Both the position numbers and the translations under genes were made by a program. Positions 15,581 to 24,034 of a stretch of 40,743 bases of DNA are shown piece by piece (position 1 is the stretch's first letter; the number at the start of each line of letters is the position of its first letter). The DNA lies in the NCBI GenBank assembly GCA_937923795.1, contig CALDWI010000023.1, positions 1 to 40,743 on the forward strand, given 5' to 3'. The notes under the pieces are model-generated. The model was not told where the DNA came from, searched no databases, and saw only the letters and a list, made by a program, of their open reading frames with translations. Origin of the DNA: an uncultured Collinsella sp. GTDB taxonomy: Bacteria > Actinomycetota > Coriobacteriia > Coriobacteriales > Coriobacteriaceae.

Positions 15581-16478
15581 TGTAAAGAAACGTGGTGGAT
15601 TGGGACGTGGACTGAATGCTTTGGTCTCAGAGGCCGAGTATGAGACCGGTGGTTCGGCTGCATCGGCTTCGAATGCCGCATCTGAAACAAAACTACCTAT
15701 TGAGGATATCGTTCCCAACCCTAATCAGCCGCGAATTCACTTTAACGAAACTGAACTTCGTGAGTTGAGCGAATCAATCCAAGAACATGGCGTCTTGCAG
15801 CCGCTTTTGGTTCGCAAGCATGGAAACGGCTATGAGATCATCGCTGGTGAGCGTCGTTACCAAGCGTCAAAGCTTGCTGGTCTTGAGGAGCTGCCTGTCA
15901 TCATTAAAGATGTTAATGATGAAGAGATGCTGGCTCTTGCTCTGATCGAAAACCTTCAGCGTTCTGATCTGAATCCCGTCGAAGAGGCTAAGGGCTATCG
16001 CCAGCTTATCGATGCCAGCGGTATGACCCAGGAGGCATTGTCGAAGGCAGTCAGCAAGTCACGCTCTGCAATTACAAACTCGCTGCGCCTTCTCGATCTC
16101 CCTGAAGTTGTTCAGCAGATGATTTTTGAGGGCAATCTTACTGCTGGTCATGCACGTGCGATTCTTGCAGTTCCCTATGAGGACGCTCGAATTCGACTTG
16201 CAGAGAAGGTTGTTGCAGAGGGCCTTTCCGTAAGAGCGACAGAAAATCTTGCTCCGTTGTTTTCTGTCGGAGAGACACCTAAGACGCCGAGGCCTGCAAC
16301 GCCTCAGTCTTTTAAAAAGGCTGCCCGCGTGCTTCGTCAGGTTTTTAATACCAACGTGCGTGTTAAGAGCTCGCGTGGAAAGAATAAGATTGAGATTGAG
16401 TTTAAAGACGAGGAAGAGCTCTCTCGTATTCTTGGCGAAATGATTCAGTTTGATCAAGGAGGCCAAGATGAGGAATAG
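15573..16478 (+). CDS. parB: Chromosome partitioning protein ParB
   Basis: ParB is a CTP-dependent clamp that loads at parS and spreads along the origin region. The 301-residue protein begins GLGRGLNALVSE, the conserved N-terminal ParA-stimulating peptide. It has the CTP-binding motif GERRYQASKLAG and ENLQRSDLNPVEEA, the helix-turn-helix MTQEALSKAVSKSRSAITNSLRLL, and a C-terminal dimerisation part. The start is GTG 15573, within the end of parA. Perfect parS sites upstream confirm the role. Confidence 0.96.
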   Translation: MPSVKKRGGLGRGLNALVSEAEYETGGSAASASNAASETKLPIEDIVPNPNQPRIHFNETELRELSESIQEHGVLQPLLVRKHGNGYEIIAGERRYQASKLAGLEELPVIIKDVNDEEMLALALIENLQRSDLNPVEEAKGYRQLIDASGMTQEALSKAVSKSRSAITNSLRLLDLPEVVQQMIFEGNLTAGHARAILAVPYEDARIRLAEKVVAEGLSVRATENLAPLFSVGETPKTPRPATPQSFKKAARVLRQVFNTNVRVKSSRGKNKIEIEFKDEEELSRILGEMIQFDQGGQDEE

Positions 16479-16722
16479 GATTTTAACTGCGATTGCATTG
16501 GCGACGACTGTCGCGGCCGGTGCCTTTGCTGGCTATAAGATCGCGACAGACGATGAACTTCGAGGTCGTTTGCTTCGTAGTGCGCAAGATATTGTCGATA
16601 CATCCAAGAAAAAAATGGATGTTATGACAGAAGATGTTGCCATGCGTACGGCTCAGGTAACGAAGAATCCCAAGATTAATCAAGGTTGGGTTAGTAACCA
16701 ATGGGAAAATGTAGGCTATTAG
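16468..16722 (+). CDS. Small membrane-anchored protein after parB
   Basis: An 84-residue protein of unknown function. ATG 16468 follows AAGGAGG and overlaps the end of parB by 11 bp, so it is translated in the par operon. One N-terminal membrane segment (RILTAIALATTVAAGAFAGYK) is followed by a charged, probably helical cytoplasmic or surface part, reminiscent of YtxH-like small proteins. A transmembrane anchor is more likely than a cleaved signal, since no clear cleavage site is seen. Its tight coupling to parB suggests, but does not prove, a link to chromosome segregation. Confidence 0.65.
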   Translation: MRNRILTAIALATTVAAGAFAGYKIATDDELRGRLLRSAQDIVDTSKKKMDVMTEDVAMRTAQVTKNPKINQGWVSNQWENVGY

Positions 16723-16730
16723 GTACCTAA
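16719..16730. other. 12-bp perfect palindrome, copy 2
   Basis: TTAGGTACCTAA overlaps the stop codon of the small gene after parB and precedes the operon terminator. It matches the copy at 13215-13226, including the following C. Confidence 0.45.
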
Positions 16731-16750
16731 CAATTACTTAGCATATTTTG

Positions 16751-16790
16751 AGGGGTCCTTGTCTGATTCACGAGGCAAGGACCCCTTATT
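16751..16790 (+). terminator. par operon terminator
   Basis: An 11-bp stem (16751-16761 with 16776-16786) with a 14-nt loop is followed by TTATTTT. It ends the rsmG-parAB-small gene transcript. Confidence 0.8.
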
Positions 16791-16840
16791 TTGGCCGTAA
16801 AAAATGGGACAGGTAGCAGCTGATTCAAAATTAAGGTCAA

Positions 16841-16883
16841 TAAATAAAACGGCCCCGGTTGCATCTCCTGTAACCGGGGCCGT
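16841..16883 (-). terminator. rlmN terminator
   Basis: A 12-bp GC-rich stem (16849-16860 with 16872-16883) with an 11-nt loop is followed on the minus strand by TTTATTTATT. It ends rlmN and converges with the par terminator. Confidence 0.8.
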
Positions 16884-16887
16884 TCGA

Positions 16888-16903
16888 TGTTTCACATGAA
16901 ACG
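16888..16903. other. Degenerate parS next to rlmN
   Basis: TGTTTCACATGAAACG matches 14 of 16 bases of the parS consensus. It lies between the rlmN stop codon and its terminator stem. Binding by ParB is inferred. Confidence 0.45.
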
Positions 16904-16921
16904 TTTTGGGGTGCGACTCCC

Positions 16922-17974
16922 CTATGCGTTCTTCTGAACTTTGAAGCGCTGCTTCAGCTGTCCGCAAGCGGCGTCAATATCGTTACCACGGGAGTTACGA
17001 ATCGTGGTCTCGATGCCACGGGACTCAAGACGACGCTGAAGATCCTCAACCTTATGAATCGGCGACGGCTTGAGCGGGCTGCCCTCGATGTCGTTAAGCT
17101 GAATCAGGTTAACGTGGCACAACGTTCCCTCGCAGAAGTCGCAGAGCGCCTGCATCTCGGGATTCGTATCGTTGACGCCTTCGATCATGGCATACTCATA
17201 GGTCGGGCGGCGGCCAGTCTTCTCGGTGTAGAGTTGAAGCGCCTCGTGAAGGCGAAGTAGCGTGTACTTCTTAACACCGGGCATAAGCTTATTGCGTGTC
17301 GACTGGATGGCGGAATGCAGGGAAACGGCAAGCGTGAACTGCTCGGGGATGTCGGCAAATTTGCGAATACCGGGAATAACGCCGCTGGTAGAGACGGTGA
17401 GGTGACGAGCACCGATACCGATGCCATCGGGGTCGTTGAGGATTCGCAACGCCTTGAGAACCTCGTCGTAGTTGGCAAACGGCTCGCCCTGGCCCATGAA
17501 GACAACGCTCGTGACGCGCTCGCCAAAGTCGTTGGATACATGAAGTACCTGGTCGACGATCTCTTGAGCGGTCAGAGAGCGCTTGAGGCCGTTGAGACCG
17601 GTAGCGCAAAAGGCACAGCCCATGCCGCAGCCTGCCTGGGTGGAAACGCAGACGGAAAGCTTGTTGCGACGGGGCATACCGACAGTTTCGACGGAAATGC
17701 CGTCGTGGTACTCGAGCAGATACTTGCGCGAGCCATCTTTGGAAACCTGCTTGGTGAGTTCAGTCGGCGTATCAAAGGCAAAAGCCTCTTTAAGCTGCTC
17801 GCGGAAAGCCTTGGGAAGGTTGGTCATGTCGTCGAACGAACAAACGTTCTTCTCAAAGACCCATTCGATGAGCTGCTTCGCGCGGAAGGCGGGCTGGCCA
17901 AGCTCGGCCACGAGCTCGCGAATATCGTTTTGGCTCAAGTCGCGAATGTCCTGAGATTTAGTCCTGGGATTCAT
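16922..17974 (-). CDS. rlmN: Dual-specificity rRNA/tRNA adenine-C2 methyltransferase RlmN
   Basis: RlmN is a radical-SAM enzyme that methylates C2 of A2503 in 23S rRNA and A37 of some tRNAs. The start is ATG 17974 (350 residues), with AAAGG upstream; the frame is open for 13 more codons without a ribosome site. The radical-SAM cluster motif CGMGCAFCATG supplies the three iron-sulfur cysteines. FMGQGEPFANYDE is typical, and the C-terminal NSRGNDIDAACGQL holds the catalytic cysteine. Ala rather than a Cfr-like pattern around the site supports RlmN, but the distinction was made by eye. Confidence 0.94.
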   Translation of the reverse strand: MNPRTKSQDIRDLSQNDIRELVAELGQPAFRAKQLIEWVFEKNVCSFDDMTNLPKAFREQLKEAFAFDTPTELTKQVSKDGSRKYLLEYHDGISVETVGMPRRNKLSVCVSTQAGCGMGCAFCATGLNGLKRSLTAQEIVDQVLHVSNDFGERVTSVVFMGQGEPFANYDEVLKALRILNDPDGIGIGARHLTVSTSGVIPGIRKFADIPEQFTLAVSLHSAIQSTRNKLMPGVKKYTLLRLHEALQLYTEKTGRRPTYEYAMIEGVNDTNPEMQALCDFCEGTLCHVNLIQLNDIEGSPLKPSPIHKVEDLQRRLESRGIETTIRNSRGNDIDAACGQLKQRFKVQKNA

Positions 17975-18059
17975 GGAAGCCTTTCGATTTTGGGGAAACG
18001 TAGAGGGTATCACTACAATATGGTATCAGCTGCAGAAATTATAGAGGAGGAGTCTGCCC

Positions 18060-19025
18060 ATGCCGGGTAAAAGCCTAGAGAACATGCACGTAGCGGTCTT
18101 GGCGGGCGGTCATTCCGCTGAGCGCGAGATTTCGCTCAATTCGGGAAAGAACGTTGTGGTGGCACTGAAGGAAGCCGGCTACACCTCGGTGGAGCTGCTC
18201 GATACGGCCGCTGATGACTTTATGGTAACCATGGCAACCGGCGGCTTTGACGTGGCGTTTATCGCCATGCACGGTGCCGGCGGCGAGGATGGCGCCATGC
18301 AAGGCGCCATGGAGACCCTGGGTATCCCCTACACGGCTTCGGGCGTGCTTGCCAGCGCCTGCGGTGCCGACAAGGAGGTCTCTAAGCTCCTGTACGCCAA
18401 GGCGGGCATTCCCATTGCCCCCGGCCTTGCGCTCGAGGTGGGCGATGAAGTCGATATCGATCATATCGTCGAGGTTTGTGGCGAGCGCTGCTTTGTGAAG
18501 CCGGCCGTCAACGGTTCCAGCTATGGCATTTCCCTGGTCCATGAGCCCTCCGAGCTGCCCGCGGCAATCGCCAAGGCGTTTGAGTACGGCGACAAAGTAC
18601 TGGTCGAGAAGTGCATCGAGGGTACCGAGATCACCGTCGGCGTATACGGCGAAGATGACGTGCGCGCTCTGCCGATTGTCGAGATTCGTAAGCCCGAGGA
18701 CTGCGAGTTCTACGATCTGGACGTGAAGTATGTCGACCCTACGGACATCCATCGCATTCCGGCGCAGATTTCACACGAGAATTACGCTCGTGCCCAGGAG
18801 CTTGCCTGTGCTGCTCACAAGGCCCTCGGTTGCCTGGGTATCTCGCGCAGCGACTTTATCGTGAGTGAGGACGGCCCCGTTATCCTCGAGACCAATACCA
18901 TTCCCGGCATGACCGATACGTCGCTGTATCCGGACGAGATCCGCCACACCGACGACATGACGTTCCCGCAGGTCTGTGACAGCCTGATCCGTATGGGCCT
19001 TCGTCGAGCGGGCATTGCATGCTAA
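18060..19025 (+). CDS. ddl: D-alanine-D-alanine ligase
   Basis: Ddl joins two D-alanines with ATP for the peptidoglycan stem peptide. The 321-residue protein starts at ATG 18060 behind AGGAGGAG. It has the N-terminal AVLAGGHSAEREISL, HGAGGEDGAMQGAMETLGIPY, the ATP-grasp region FVKPAVNGSSYGIS, and the C-terminal ETNTIPGMTDTSLYP. The omega-loop DVKY keeps the Lys-Tyr pair of D-Ala-D-Ala enzymes, so a D-lactate ligase is unlikely. It overlaps the next gene by seven bases. Confidence 0.95.
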   Translation: MPGKSLENMHVAVLAGGHSAEREISLNSGKNVVVALKEAGYTSVELLDTAADDFMVTMATGGFDVAFIAMHGAGGEDGAMQGAMETLGIPYTASGVLASACGADKEVSKLLYAKAGIPIAPGLALEVGDEVDIDHIVEVCGERCFVKPAVNGSSYGISLVHEPSELPAAIAKAFEYGDKVLVEKCIEGTEITVGVYGEDDVRALPIVEIRKPEDCEFYDLDVKYVDPTDIHRIPAQISHENYARAQELACAAHKALGCLGISRSDFIVSEDGPVILETNTIPGMTDTSLYPDEIRHTDDMTFPQVCDSLIRMGLRRAGIAC

Positions 19026-21913
19026 TCGAGGACGCGGTTTCGTCAGGAACGCCGCAGTTTGTCATCGACTCCTATGCCACGCTTGCCGAACGCGCCAAAA
19101 CGCAGTCCTTTGGTCTTATCGAGGAAGATGTGATTGTCCTCGATACCGAGACCACAGGTCTTTCGGTGCAGGACAATGAACTGATCGAGATCTCGGCGGC
19201 CCGTCTTTCGGGCCGCGAGATCGTCGACCGTTTCGATACCTTCGTGCATCCCAAGCAGCTGATTCCCGCCGAGATTACCGAGCTCACGAGCATTACAAAT
19301 GCCGATGTGGCAGATGCCCCGTCGGCCGTTGAGGCCGTCGCCGCTCTCGCCGATTTTGTCGGTGGTTGCCCGGTGATCGCACATAACGCCACGTTCGACC
19401 GCTCGTTTATCGAGTCGGTCAAAGGCGGCGTCAACGTGAGCGATATTTGGATCGATTCGCTGGCGCTGTCGCGAATCGCGCTTCCGCGCCTGGCCTCGCA
19501 CAAGCTATCTTTTATGGCCGATCTGTTTGGCTGTGACTCGGTATCACACCGTGCCAATGCCGACGTCGACGCCCTGTGTGGCGTATGGCGCGTGTTGCTC
19601 GTGGCGCTCACCGACTTGCCCCAGGGCCTCATGGCGCGCCTAGCCGACATGCATCCGGATGTGCCTTGGTCCTATCGTCCTATCTTCTCATTCTTGGCAG
19701 GGCAGAACCCTGGTTCTATCTTCTCTCTCAGCGCCGCTCGTGCTGACGTTCTCAAGGCCGATCGCGCCGACGATCGGGTGGACGCCGACGAACTGCCGGT
19801 CCTCAAGATGCCGAGTCGTGAGGAGATTGAGGCAGACTATGCGCCAGGTGGCCTGGTCAATCGCATGTACCCCACCTACGAGCCGCGTGATGAGCAGATC
19901 GCGATGGCGCTCGAGGTCCGCGATGCGCTGGTCACGGGCACTCATCGTGTAATTGAGGCGGGCACGGGCGTCGGCAAATCGATGGCCTATCTGGTGCCTT
20001 TTGCCGAGGCAGCACGCCGTAACAACATCACGGTTGGTATTGCGACCAAATCGAACAATCTCGCCGACCAGCTCATGTACCATGAGCTGCCAATACTTGC
20101 CGAGCAACTGGACGGTGGTCTGTCATTTTGCGCTCTCAAGGGGTATGACCACTATCCGTGCCTGCGCAAGCTTGAGCGCATGAGCCGCGGCCAGGTCGAG
20201 ATTACCACCAAGCGCGATCCGGCGGACACGCTCACGGCGGTCGCGGTCATTATGGCGTACGTCTGCCAATCAGCCGATGGCGACCTCGACTCACTTGGCA
20301 TTCGGTGGCGCAGCGTCAACCGCCCCGACTTTACGACGGCCTCGCGCGAGTGTGCTCGTCGCCTCTGCCCGTTTTTCCCTGATAAATGTTTGGTCCACGG
20401 CGCTCGCCGTCGTGCGGCGCATGCCGATGTGGTGGTCACCAACCATTCCCTGCTGTTCCGCAACGTTGCGGCCGAGGGCAGGATTTTGCCTCCGATTCGT
20501 CATTGGGTAATCGACGAGGCCCATTCCATCGAGCGCGAGGCGCGCCGCCAGTGGGCGCGCGTGGTGTCGGCGGACGAGTCACGCGTTCTGTTTGAGCGCC
20601 TGGGTGGCTCGAGCACCGGCGCGCTAAGCCAGGTTTCCCGTGATTTGGCAACCTCCGAGGGCTCTACGCTCTATCTGGGCCTTACTGCCAAGGCGACGTC
20701 GACGGTTGCGCGCGCGAGCATGGCAATCGCCGACGTGTTCGATGGCGTTCGCGAGCTCGGCCGCCGTGCCCGTGGGGGTTATGACAATGCCAATCTATGG
20801 ATTGGCCCCGAGCTGCGCGAATCTGACGACTGGCATGATTTCTTACCGTCGGCCTACGCTGCCATCGATGCATTGGAACAAGCTGACAAGAGCGTCGACG
20901 CGCTGGTGCAGGCTGTCGCCGCCGACAAGCCCGAGGTTGTTGTCGACCTGGGCGATATCTCGCGCCGCCTGCACGAGCTGGCCGAGAACCTCAAACTCAT
21001 CATCGACGGCACCGATGAACACTACGTGTATTCGCTGCAGGTCAATCGCAGGTTGCGTGCCGGCGGAGAGTCAATGACCGCAGAGCGCATCGACATTGGC
21101 GAGGCCTTGGCAACCGAGTGGCTGCCCGAGGTTCACACGGCTATCTTTGCCTCGGCGACCATGACGGTGTCCAAAAGCTTTGAACACTTTAACCACGCGG
21201 TCGGCCTCGATCGCATCGGTGCTTCGACATCCTCATCGCTGCACTTGGACTCGAGCTACGACTTTGATTCGAACATGGCTGTAGTCGTTGCGGGCGATAT
21301 ACCCGATCCGCGCGATCGTGAGAGCTATCTTACGGCGCTCGAGCGCGTGCTGGTCGACGCCCATCTTGCCATGGGCGGATCGGTGCTCACACTGTTTACC
21401 AATCGGCGCGACATGGAAGACCTGTACGCCCGCGTTGAGCTCAAGATGGCCCGTGCGGGTCTGGAGCTCAACTGCCAGCAGCGCAACTCATCTCCTCGTC
21501 GCCTGCGCGACCGGTTTATCAACGAGCCGACCTCGTCGCTTTTTGCTCTTAAGGCCTTCTGGGAGGGATTCGACGCCAGCGGCGAGACACTGCGCTGCGT
21601 CATCATTCCCAAGCTGCCGTTCTCGAGCCCCACGGACCCGCTCTCGTGCGAGCGCAACCTGCGCGAAGACCGCGCTTGGGCGCGCTATTCGCTGCCCGAG
21701 GCGGTGCTCGAGGTCAAGCAGGCGGCTGGCCGCCTTATCCGCTCGTCGACCGATTGCGGCGTGCTGATTCTGGCCGACCCGCGCCTGGTGACGAAGGGCT
21801 ACGGAAAGAAGTTCTTAACGTCGCTGCCCACGAGCTCCTACCAGCGCATCGAATCGGCGCAGATCGGGCACTATCTGCAACTGTGGCGTGCACGCCACGA
21901 GCGGCGGCGCTAA
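19019..21913 (+). CDS. dinG: Exonuclease-helicase fusion of the DinG family
   Basis: A 964-residue superfamily 2 helicase with an N-terminal exonuclease. Residues about 35-200 are a DEDDh 3'-5' exonuclease like DnaQ: VLDTETTGL (Asp42, Glu44), IAHNATFDRSF, and HRANADVDA with the catalytic His and Asp. The XPD/DinG helicase follows, with Walker A EAGTGVGKS and the VIDEAHSIE box. Four cysteines (381, 445, 450, 457) are spaced like the iron-sulfur ligands of E. coli DinG. The exonuclease-bearing Firmicute forms described usually lack this cluster, so the protein combines both traits. It is coupled to ddl and runs tail-to-tail into the WYL gene with overlapping stop codons. A DNA-damage role is inferred. 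Confidence 0.9.
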   Translation: MLIEDAVSSGTPQFVIDSYATLAERAKTQSFGLIEEDVIVLDTETTGLSVQDNELIEISAARLSGREIVDRFDTFVHPKQLIPAEITELTSITNADVADAPSAVEAVAALADFVGGCPVIAHNATFDRSFIESVKGGVNVSDIWIDSLALSRIALPRLASHKLSFMADLFGCDSVSHRANADVDALCGVWRVLLVALTDLPQGLMARLADMHPDVPWSYRPIFSFLAGQNPGSIFSLSAARADVLKADRADDRVDADELPVLKMPSREEIEADYAPGGLVNRMYPTYEPRDEQIAMALEVRDALVTGTHRVIEAGTGVGKSMAYLVPFAEAARRNNITVGIATKSNNLADQLMYHELPILAEQLDGGLSFCALKGYDHYPCLRKLERMSRGQVEITTKRDPADTLTAVAVIMAYVCQSADGDLDSLGIRWRSVNRPDFTTASRECARRLCPFFPDKCLVHGARRRAAHADVVVTNHSLLFRNVAAEGRILPPIRHWVIDEAHSIEREARRQWARVVSADESRVLFERLGGSSTGALSQVSRDLATSEGSTLYLGLTAKATSTVARASMAIADVFDGVRELGRRARGGYDNANLWIGPELRESDDWHDFLPSAYAAIDALEQADKSVDALVQAVAADKPEVVVDLGDISRRLHELAENLKLIIDGTDEHYVYSLQVNRRLRAGGESMTAERIDIGEALATEWLPEVHTAIFASATMTVSKSFEHFNHAVGLDRIGASTSSSLHLDSSYDFDSNMAVVVAGDIPDPRDRESYLTALERVLVDAHLAMGGSVLTLFTNRRDMEDLYARVELKMARAGLELNCQQRNSSPRRLRDRFINEPTSSLFALKAFWEGFDASGETLRCVIIPKLPFSSPTDPLSCERNLREDRAWARYSLPEAVLEVKQAAGRLIRSSTDCGVLILADPRLVTKGYGKKFLTSLPTSSYQRIESAQIGHYLQLWRARHERRR

Positions 21914-22827
21914 AGCGGACAAACGAGGGTTTTTGCCATATCGCACAGACGCTTTGACAGGGCGGGGTCATCCAAGATGCGGATGGCTCCGCCCGCTGCG
22001 ATTATCTGGCTCAGTAGCCAACGCTCGGAGCCGTAATGCACGGTTACCGTTGCCATGTCTGCCCCGCTGTGCTCGATTAGAGTGATGCCGGCCCAGTCCA
22101 GATGCTCCGCCATATCGAATGGCATCAAGAGCTTTGCACTACGCTGTGTCCGGGCAAGGGAATTGCGGAGGGATGCAACGTCCGGTGCGTGAGGCACGAC
22201 GGAGTCTTCCGTCAAGGCGAGTCCCTCGATTTTATCCATGCGATAGGTGCGCTGCTCATCGACTGTGATGTCCCAGGCAATCAGGTATGTTTGGTCGCCG
22301 TTTGCCGTAATGCGCAAGGGGTCGACCAGACGCTCGCGTGGCCGTGCATCGTCCATCGAGCGATACGAGATGCGGCAGCGAACGCCGTCCTGAATGGCGC
22401 AGCTCAGCTGCTGCCAGTGCGACCCGTGGTTGACGGTGTCAAAGACGCGCTGGTTATAGCCGAGCTCTTCGGGCAGAAGGGCATGTCGAATCCGAGCTGC
22501 CGTCTGCGGCTCGATCCCCAACGATTCAAGTTCATGGTTGAGCACAGCGCCTTCGGCGGCACTCAGGCGCAGCGGTAGCACACGTCCGGCGTCACCGGTG
22601 AGAACCACACGCTCGCCGTGGCATTCGCAGATGATGCGCGCACCCGATTCTCGGTCCGCGAGCGTCGAGACGATCTCGAGAATCTCGTCGAGCGATACTC
22701 CCGTGATGTCAAAGCGGCCGCAAATTTCGGTTCGTGTCATGCCGCTCTCGCCGGCGGCGTAGAGGGCCTCCATGATGTCGATGGCGCGCGAGAGTCTCTG
22801 CTCGCTGGTGAGTTTACGCACGGGCAT
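21910..22827 (-). CDS. WYL-domain transcriptional regulator (second of pair)
   Basis: A 305-residue WYL regulator. WYL domains sense nucleic acids or small ligands, and the actinobacterial PafB/PafC pair activates the SOS-independent DNA damage response. An N-terminal helical DNA-binding-like part (residues 1-100) is followed by a WYL domain with TYLIAWDITVDEQRTYRMDKI, and a C-terminal extension. The start is ATG 22827 with AAAGGA upstream; a TTG seven codons earlier would absorb that site. It overlaps the upstream WYL gene by 14 bp and the dinG stop by four bases. It corresponds in order to PafC; equivalence is an inference. Confidence 0.82.
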   Translation of the reverse strand: MPVRKLTSEQRLSRAIDIMEALYAAGESGMTRTEICGRFDITGVSLDEILEIVSTLADRESGARIICECHGERVVLTGDAGRVLPLRLSAAEGAVLNHELESLGIEPQTAARIRHALLPEELGYNQRVFDTVNHGSHWQQLSCAIQDGVRCRISYRSMDDARPRERLVDPLRITANGDQTYLIAWDITVDEQRTYRMDKIEGLALTEDSVVPHAPDVASLRNSLARTQRSAKLLMPFDMAEHLDWAGITLIEHSGADMATVTVHYGSERWLLSQIIAAGGAIRILDDPALSKRLCDMAKTLVCPL

Positions 22828-23836
22828 GCTCGTGCACCGTCCTTTCAATGAGGTGGTTCCACGCCTGCTTGAGCGATTTGGGGGCCATGGGCCTCATGCC
22901 GTCCATGGCGTGGGCCATGCAAAATGAGGCGGCGGCTTCAAGGTCGCGCACGTCAACGGTCCAGATCCATCCCGCATCGGTGTGTGCGAGCTCACCTCGC
23001 CCGCGCGTGAGGCCGTTGATCATATCGATCTGCGTCTGAGGGGCGAACGAGAACGTGGCTGCAACGGGCGGTCGGTCGGCGAAATCGAATTCAAAGAACA
23101 GATAGTCGTTGAGATTGAAGTCCGCAGGGATGGCGTAGGCCTTCGAAGGACGCCAAGCGCGAACGATACGGTCGCAGCGGAATGTCCTGATGCCGTCGGT
23201 GACATTGTCGAGGCCGCAGAAGTACGCCACGCCCTCGCGTTCGAACATGCCGTAGACGCAGACGGTACGCTCTTTCTGCTCGCCGCGTCCGTTCTGATAT
23301 AAAAATCGCAGCGCGCATCGCTCGGCAAAGGCGCTCCATACCGCATCGACGGTGGGAGAGCGGCGAATCGGTGTTTCGTCCACCGTCGTCCTACCGGTGA
23401 GATAGGCAATCTTGGAGCGAATATCGGCAAGCGGCGCGGCAAAGGTGGAAGAGCCGGCCGCTAGCGTCTGGTCGATGGCGTTGAGTAGGATGTCGGCGTC
23501 GTCTGCGGTGATGAGGCCGCCTGCAGCAAACGTGTGCTCGCGGTCGATTGTCCACGAGCTTTCCTCGGTCTCCTGCGCACCGGCGGGGCGAACCTCCTTG
23601 ATTAAGATGCCACGCTCGAGCAGTTTGTCACGATCGCGCCGAAACTTGCGCTTATCCGAGTCGATGTTGCCCGAGCCATATCCCAGGTCAGAATCCAAGA
23701 CAATCTGCTCGGTCGTCAGCGGTTCGGGGGAGCTGTTGAGCACAAAGAAAAGATTGAGGATGCGCTGAGCCGTTTTATCGAAACCGGGCTCCGAATTCCC
23801 CTTTTTAATTGTTGCGGTCGCGTCGCTTGCCGTCAT
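22814..23836 (-). CDS. WYL-domain transcriptional regulator (first of pair)
   Basis: A 340-residue WYL regulator, first of a coupled pair. Residues about 20-95 form a winged-helix-like segment (AQRILNLFFVLNSSPEPLTTEQI, then DKRKFRRDRDKLLERGILI). A WYL domain follows (CALRFLYQNGRGEQKERTVCVY, then VAYFCGLDNVTDGIRTFRCDRIV) and a C-terminal extension. ATG 23836 has GAGGA upstream. The arrangement resembles pafB-pafC, where both proteins act as a heterodimer. No proteasome genes lie nearby, unlike in many actinobacteria, so the target genes are unknown. Confidence 0.82.
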   Translation of the reverse strand: MTASDATATIKKGNSEPGFDKTAQRILNLFFVLNSSPEPLTTEQIVLDSDLGYGSGNIDSDKRKFRRDRDKLLERGILIKEVRPAGAQETEESSWTIDREHTFAAGGLITADDADILLNAIDQTLAAGSSTFAAPLADIRSKIAYLTGRTTVDETPIRRSPTVDAVWSAFAERCALRFLYQNGRGEQKERTVCVYGMFEREGVAYFCGLDNVTDGIRTFRCDRIVRAWRPSKAYAIPADFNLNDYLFFEFDFADRPPVAATFSFAPQTQIDMINGLTRGRGELAHTDAGWIWTVDVRDLEAAASFCMAHAMDGMRPMAPKSLKQAWNHLIERTVHEHARA

Positions 23837-23960
23837 AGAGTCCTCGCATGAGAAGGTGGTTTGCTGCCATGATTTTAGTCCGATATGGAGATTAGGCTAT
23901 ATCCTTGTCCGCTCGGGGCATTAAGATGGCCCGAATTCGGTCGTTTGCGCTCGCTCGGGG

Positions 23961-23966
23961 TATACT
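23961..23966 (+). promoter_or_regulatory. Possible -10 box for the M28-like gene
   Basis: TATACT lies 69 bases before the start codon at 24035. No convincing -35 box is seen at the correct distance, so this is a weak call. Confidence 0.3.
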
Positions 23967-24034
23967 TTCGACTATATACGGTTCTAATGTGCATGCATTG
24001 GGCCTATTTATCGGATTATGGATGTGGAGCGCAC

